A DNA stretch of 64,000 bases, taken from assembly GCA_003134765.1 (NCBI GenBank), contig PLCM01000025.1:1-64000 (forward strand), given 5' to 3'. Below, in pieces: positions 61,238 through 64,000 of this stretch (positions are counted from its first letter, which is position 1; every line of letters starts with the position of its first letter). This DNA is from Spartobacteria bacterium (GTDB lineage: Bacteria > Verrucomicrobiota > Verrucomicrobiia > Chthoniobacterales > UBA10450). The translations under genes were made by a program, and so were the position numbers. The notes beneath the pieces are model-generated. The model was not told where the DNA came from and made no database searches. It worked only from the letters and a program-made list of their open reading frames with translations.

Positions 61238-62242
61238 TCATGCGGAGACCAGGAGGAAGCTGTCGCTAACGGGGGTGGTTTTACTCGGCTCGTGCGGTCT
61301 GCGCTCTTCAATCACCTTCGCCGGAAGGAAGACTTGGCAGGCGGTTCCTTTGCCAAGGTCGCTGTAAACGGACATGAACCCGCCATGACTTTTTATCAGT
61401 CCAAGGTTTGTCCCCAAACCGATCCCTTTTCGTTCCAGGGAAGGATTAAAGATGGTGCCGCTGACAGGGCGGGGTGTGCCACCGCCTGTGTCGCTTACCC
61501 TGAGCATAACGTAATGGCCGAGCTTCGCTCCCAGCGTCATCGAGGCGTAGCGTTGATCGATGTTGAAATTGCGCGCGGAAATGAGAACCGAGCCGCCCTG
61601 CGGCATCGCTATGCGGGCGTTGTTGAACAGATTGAGAAGGACCCGGAGGAGTTCCGAACGATCGCCTTCGATCAACCATAGGTCGTCCGAATAGGCACTG
61701 GTGACTTCGATGGATTTCGGAAATGTCTTACGGACTTCGTCGACCGTTTCCGTAATCAAGTCACCCGGCCTAATCAGAGCGCGCTTCCCGCTTCCCGGAG
61801 AAAGGAAAGCGGACGACTCCTGAGTGCGGACGACTCTCTTCCCGTTCGTCCCGTTCTTGCCGGCTCCATTTAAAGAAGGGGCCAGTCCGTTGAGTTCTGC
61901 AATCACCTTGCCTTTGATGGCTTCTTCGCAAAGCAGCATCGGAGTAAGAAGAGTATCGACATCGCGCGCGAGTCCGCTGGCGATTTCCAGGTAGCCCTCT
62001 GTATAAAATATTACCGGCATCCGAGCTATGGCCGGATCACGGCGCAAATGGCGCATGAATTCGCCCCGGTCCAACCTCGGGGTAAGCATGTCTACAATGG
62101 CGATCTCTGGTTTCTCTTTAACCGCCGTCTCCAACGCTGCTTTCGCGTTATTTACTTCGAGGAGGTGGCAACCGCGCTGCGTTAGGATTTCCGCGATGTC
62201 GGTGTGAGTGCTCGGATCGCCATCAACAATCAGGATTTTCAT
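61238..62242 (-). CDS. Receiver-ATPase protein lacking a histidine-phosphotransfer domain (334 aa)
   Basis: A strong AAGGAGGA site precedes the ATG. N-terminal receiver ~1-120 ('MKILIVDGDPSTHTDIAEIL', Asp in 'IAIVDMLTPRLDRG'), with only one acidic residue before GDP and no typical threonine/lysine pair. Residues ~200-315 are HATPase-like and align with the kinase at 56897: 'LLNLFNNARIAMPQGGSVLI' keeps the N-box, but the G1 box reads 'DTGGGTP' and the G2 box 'GIGLGTNLGL'. No H-box lies between. It is probably a regulator or pseudokinase rather than an autophosphorylating kinase. It lies 22 bp upstream of the PAS kinase gene. Confidence 0.85.
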   Translation of the reverse strand: MKILIVDGDPSTHTDIAEILTQRGCHLLEVNNAKAALETAVKEKPEIAIVDMLTPRLDRGEFMRHLRRDPAIARMPVIFYTEGYLEIASGLARDVDTLLTPMLLCEEAIKGKVIAELNGLAPSLNGAGKNGTNGKRVVRTQESSAFLSPGSGKRALIRPGDLITETVDEVRKTFPKSIEVTSAYSDDLWLIEGDRSELLRVLLNLFNNARIAMPQGGSVLISARNFNIDQRYASMTLGAKLGHYVMLRVSDTGGGTPRPVSGTIFNPSLERKGIGLGTNLGLIKSHGGFMSVYSDLGKGTACQVFLPAKVIEERRPHEPSKTTPVSDSFLLVSA

Positions 62243-62523
62243 CGCGTCCTCCTTTTCTGGCGGCGCGAGCTTGTCGAAAGCCCGGGGCGCGAAACTTGGT
62301 TTCGCAATGAGGTGGCGTCCATCGTGCCGATCGAAGCCGGTGTTTGTTGGAGGCGGAACATCACTTACTCATCGCTCGAAAGAGCGGAGAACGCTGCTTC
62401 CGATATCCTGAATAGTACTTAGGACAAGGCCTAGGTGGCCCCCGGCGCGAGAAAGGCGAGTTTAGGTTAAGACTCAGCGGAACTGCGGCTAAGGCGGGAG
62501 AAAGGAATTAAGCCCGAGGCGCC
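62243..62523. other. Intergenic region inside the minus-strand signalling run
   Basis: 281 bp. It carries the strong ribosome site of the 62242 gene and a 7-bp hairpin GCGAAAC-TTG-GTTTCGC near 62287-62303. The AT-richer part around 62390-62420 may hold a promoter. No supported gene. Confidence 0.5.
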
Positions 62524-63192
62524 CTAAGCGATGAGATTGTGGCGGAGTGCGTACTCGCCCAGCTCAGCATCATTACGGACATCCAGCTTCTCCAGAATGT
62601 TGCTGTGATAGGTGCTGATCGTTTTAACACTAAGTGAAAGTTCCGCGGCGATCTCCTTGACCGCGCTCCCCCGCGCGATCCTCAGGAAAACTTCAAACTC
62701 GCGCGGCGAGAGCGATTCATGCCGCCTTGAGGCGGGGACACCGAATGACTCGGCGAACCGGCCCGCAAATGCCTGGCTAACATATTTGTCTCCTTTCAGG
62801 ATCATCTGGATTGCGCGGACTATTTCCTCTGGCGTGCTGGACTTCAGGATATATCCGGCTGCTCCGGCCTTAAGGGCGCGGGCGGCAAATTCTTCTTCGG
62901 CCAACAGACTGACGATAAGAATGCGGGCGCCCGGACAGCGTTTCCTAAGATCCGGGAGCAAATCGAGTCCGCTGCGTTCCGGGTGGGTCACTCCCAGCAG
63001 GATGACATCAACGTTCACTGTCCCGCAAAGCTCCAGGGCGTTTCTGACTTTCTGCACTCTGCGAACATGCGCATTGAAGTTTTTTGAAATCACTTCTGAC
63101 AGGCCAATCGCGAAAATTGGAAGGCCACTGATAATAACGAATTCGAGAGTTTTTTCCGCGGGCCGGGAAGCGGCTGGCAAGTGCTGATTCAT
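62524..63192 (-). CDS. LuxR-type regulator with a degenerate receiver (222 aa)
   Basis: Start chosen at 63192 (MNQHLPAASRP); a longer frame to 63276 would overlap the preceding gene. NarL-like layout: receiver ~20-135, LuxR helix-turn-helix ~155-222 ('LSPREFEVFLRIARGSAVKE', 'IAAELSLSVKTISTYHSNIL'). The receiver has lost its chemistry: the acidic pair is replaced ('EFVIISGLPIFAIGLSEV' where D-D/E-D is expected), and the phosphoacceptor site reads 'VILLGVTHPERSG', Gly instead of Asp. The fold-defining 'AGAAGYILKSSTPEE' lysine region remains. It probably binds DNA independently of phosphorylation. Confidence 0.9.
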   Translation of the reverse strand: MNQHLPAASRPAEKTLEFVIISGLPIFAIGLSEVISKNFNAHVRRVQKVRNALELCGTVNVDVILLGVTHPERSGLDLLPDLRKRCPGARILIVSLLAEEEFAARALKAGAAGYILKSSTPEEIVRAIQMILKGDKYVSQAFAGRFAESFGVPASRRHESLSPREFEVFLRIARGSAVKEIAAELSLSVKTISTYHSNILEKLDVRNDAELGEYALRHNLIA

Positions 63193-63242
63193 CCGCTGGC
63201 TCCGTTTGGCTGCACCAGACCTGAGGTAGCTCCGGTTTTCAT

Positions 63243-63971
63243 TTACATCCGGATGTCCGCGCTTTGATCTTTCCACCGGTGACTCGGTTTCCGGTTCTCC
63301 ACCCGGATCGGTTTCACCAGCCTCCAGGCAAGACCCAATTTCGAGGTGACCTGGTGGATGTCTTCAAAGTCGATCGGCTTGACGAGGTAGGCCTCGACCC
63401 CCAGCCGCCCGCATTCCGCAAGATTCCGATCGCGCATGGAACGGGTCAACACGATCACCGGAATCTTCTTTGTCAGCTCGTCGACCCTGATCCGTTGGAG
63501 CACCTCGAGGCCGCTTTTGTTTCGCAGGTCCAGGTCCAGCAGGATGAGGTTGGGAAAGGCCGCATAGGACCGGTGCAGATAAGGGCCGGTGGCGAAAAGG
63601 AATTCGAGCGCGGCCGCTGCGTCGCGGACGATGTGGAGAGGATTGATGATCCGCGCCCGTTCAAATGCGCGGACGGCCAGTTGCAAGTCGTGCGGGTCGT
63701 CTTCCACGAGCAGCACCTCGACGACGTCGCTCGATTCGCCAGCATGGCTCGCCCGGTCGAACAGGACCGAGATCGGAAGTTCCAGCGCATCGGCGAGCCT
63801 CTCGACGGTGGCGATCGAGGGATTGCGAGCGCCGCGTTCCACGTCCGAGACATAGGTCCGGTGCAGTCCCGCACGCTCAGCGAGCTGTTCCTGGGAGAGC
63901 CCAAGGGCCGACCTTTCGGTCTTTATGGCAACGCCAAGTGTGGTTTTCAAATCAAGGGCGAAGGTTATCAA
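63243..63971 (-). CDS. XRE-family helix-turn-helix fused to a CheY-like receiver (242 aa)
   Basis: TTG start at 63971 supported by GGAGG 8 bases upstream. Residues ~12-70: Cro/C1-type helix-turn-helix ('LGLSQEQLAERAGLHRTYVS', 'DVERGARNPSIATVERLADA'). Residues ~82-215: receiver of the Rcp1-like class ('VEVLLVEDDPHDLQLAVRAF', Asp in 'LILLDLDLRNKSG', 'VIVLTRSMRD', 'YLVKPIDFED') with all phosphorylation residues. An N-terminal XRE domain on a receiver is an unusual order, since output domains normally follow the receiver. Likely a phosphorylation-controlled DNA-binding protein and the first gene of the minus-strand run. Confidence 0.92.
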   Translation of the reverse strand: MITFALDLKTTLGVAIKTERSALGLSQEQLAERAGLHRTYVSDVERGARNPSIATVERLADALELPISVLFDRASHAGESSDVVEVLLVEDDPHDLQLAVRAFERARIINPLHIVRDAAAALEFLFATGPYLHRSYAAFPNLILLDLDLRNKSGLEVLQRIRVDELTKKIPVIVLTRSMRDRNLAECGRLGVEAYLVKPIDFEDIHQVTSKLGLAWRLVKPIRVENRKPSHRWKDQSADIRM

Positions 63972-64000
63972 TAGGAAGACCTCCTTCTATCCTCCACTGA

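Overview
The window looks like a chromosomal segment of a GC-rich Verrucomicrobiota bacterium, probably of the Spartobacteria/Chthoniobacter type. I infer this from the families present, not from a marker gene: ECF sigma factors of the type paired with TPR-bearing Ser/Thr kinases, very large exported proteins ending in a duplicated 'NISTR...GDNVMIGGFI...' module, Gloeo/Verruco (GloVer) repeats, and dense hybrid histidine kinases. No rRNA, tRNA, integrase or intact insertion sequence was seen.

Region 1 (1-30437) repeats one theme: an ECF sigma factor followed by a transmembrane Ser/Thr kinase with a TPR tail, with a giant exported protein read divergently from the sigma gene. Three complete sigma-kinase pairs are present (10841-14113, 18293-21636, 27351-30437), plus the tail of a fourth kinase at the left edge. 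There are four giant exported proteins (1190-6460, 6528-10733, 14263-18168, 22764-27068). All four share a stalk with octapeptide tandem repeats and a near-identical C-terminus, but each carries a different N-terminal head (YVTN-like propeller, DUF11-like, LamG-like, GloVer repeats) joined at a conserved Pro-Pro-His-Gly-Gly-Leu junction. Three of the four have the same inverted-repeat leader motif before the start codon. An adenosine deaminase gene lies inside this region, and a stray copy of its 3' end lies behind another kinase.

Region 2 (30438-43950) holds ordinary and relic genes: a second ECF sigma type with a putative anti-sigma, a site-2 protease, a GNAT enzyme, an isolated rpmH (L34, 57 aa), an AttH/CrtC-like protein with an FtsX-type permease, an RsbRD-like histidine kinase, a 5'-truncated helicase-nuclease-GreA/B fusion, and a thioredoxin-like protein. 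The gaps are full of hairpin repeats and a 15-unit array of 21-bp repeats.

Region 3 (43936-63971) is a two-component island. The plus-strand genes are three hybrid kinases (one of about 1975 aa with seven PAS domains and a GAF domain) and two response regulators. They converge on a minus-strand run of eight signalling genes, several with 4-bp overlaps. This run includes a XRE-receiver fusion, a LuxR-type regulator with a dead receiver, and a receiver-ATPase protein with no histidine-phosphotransfer domain. Together they would form a multistep phosphorelay with several outputs.
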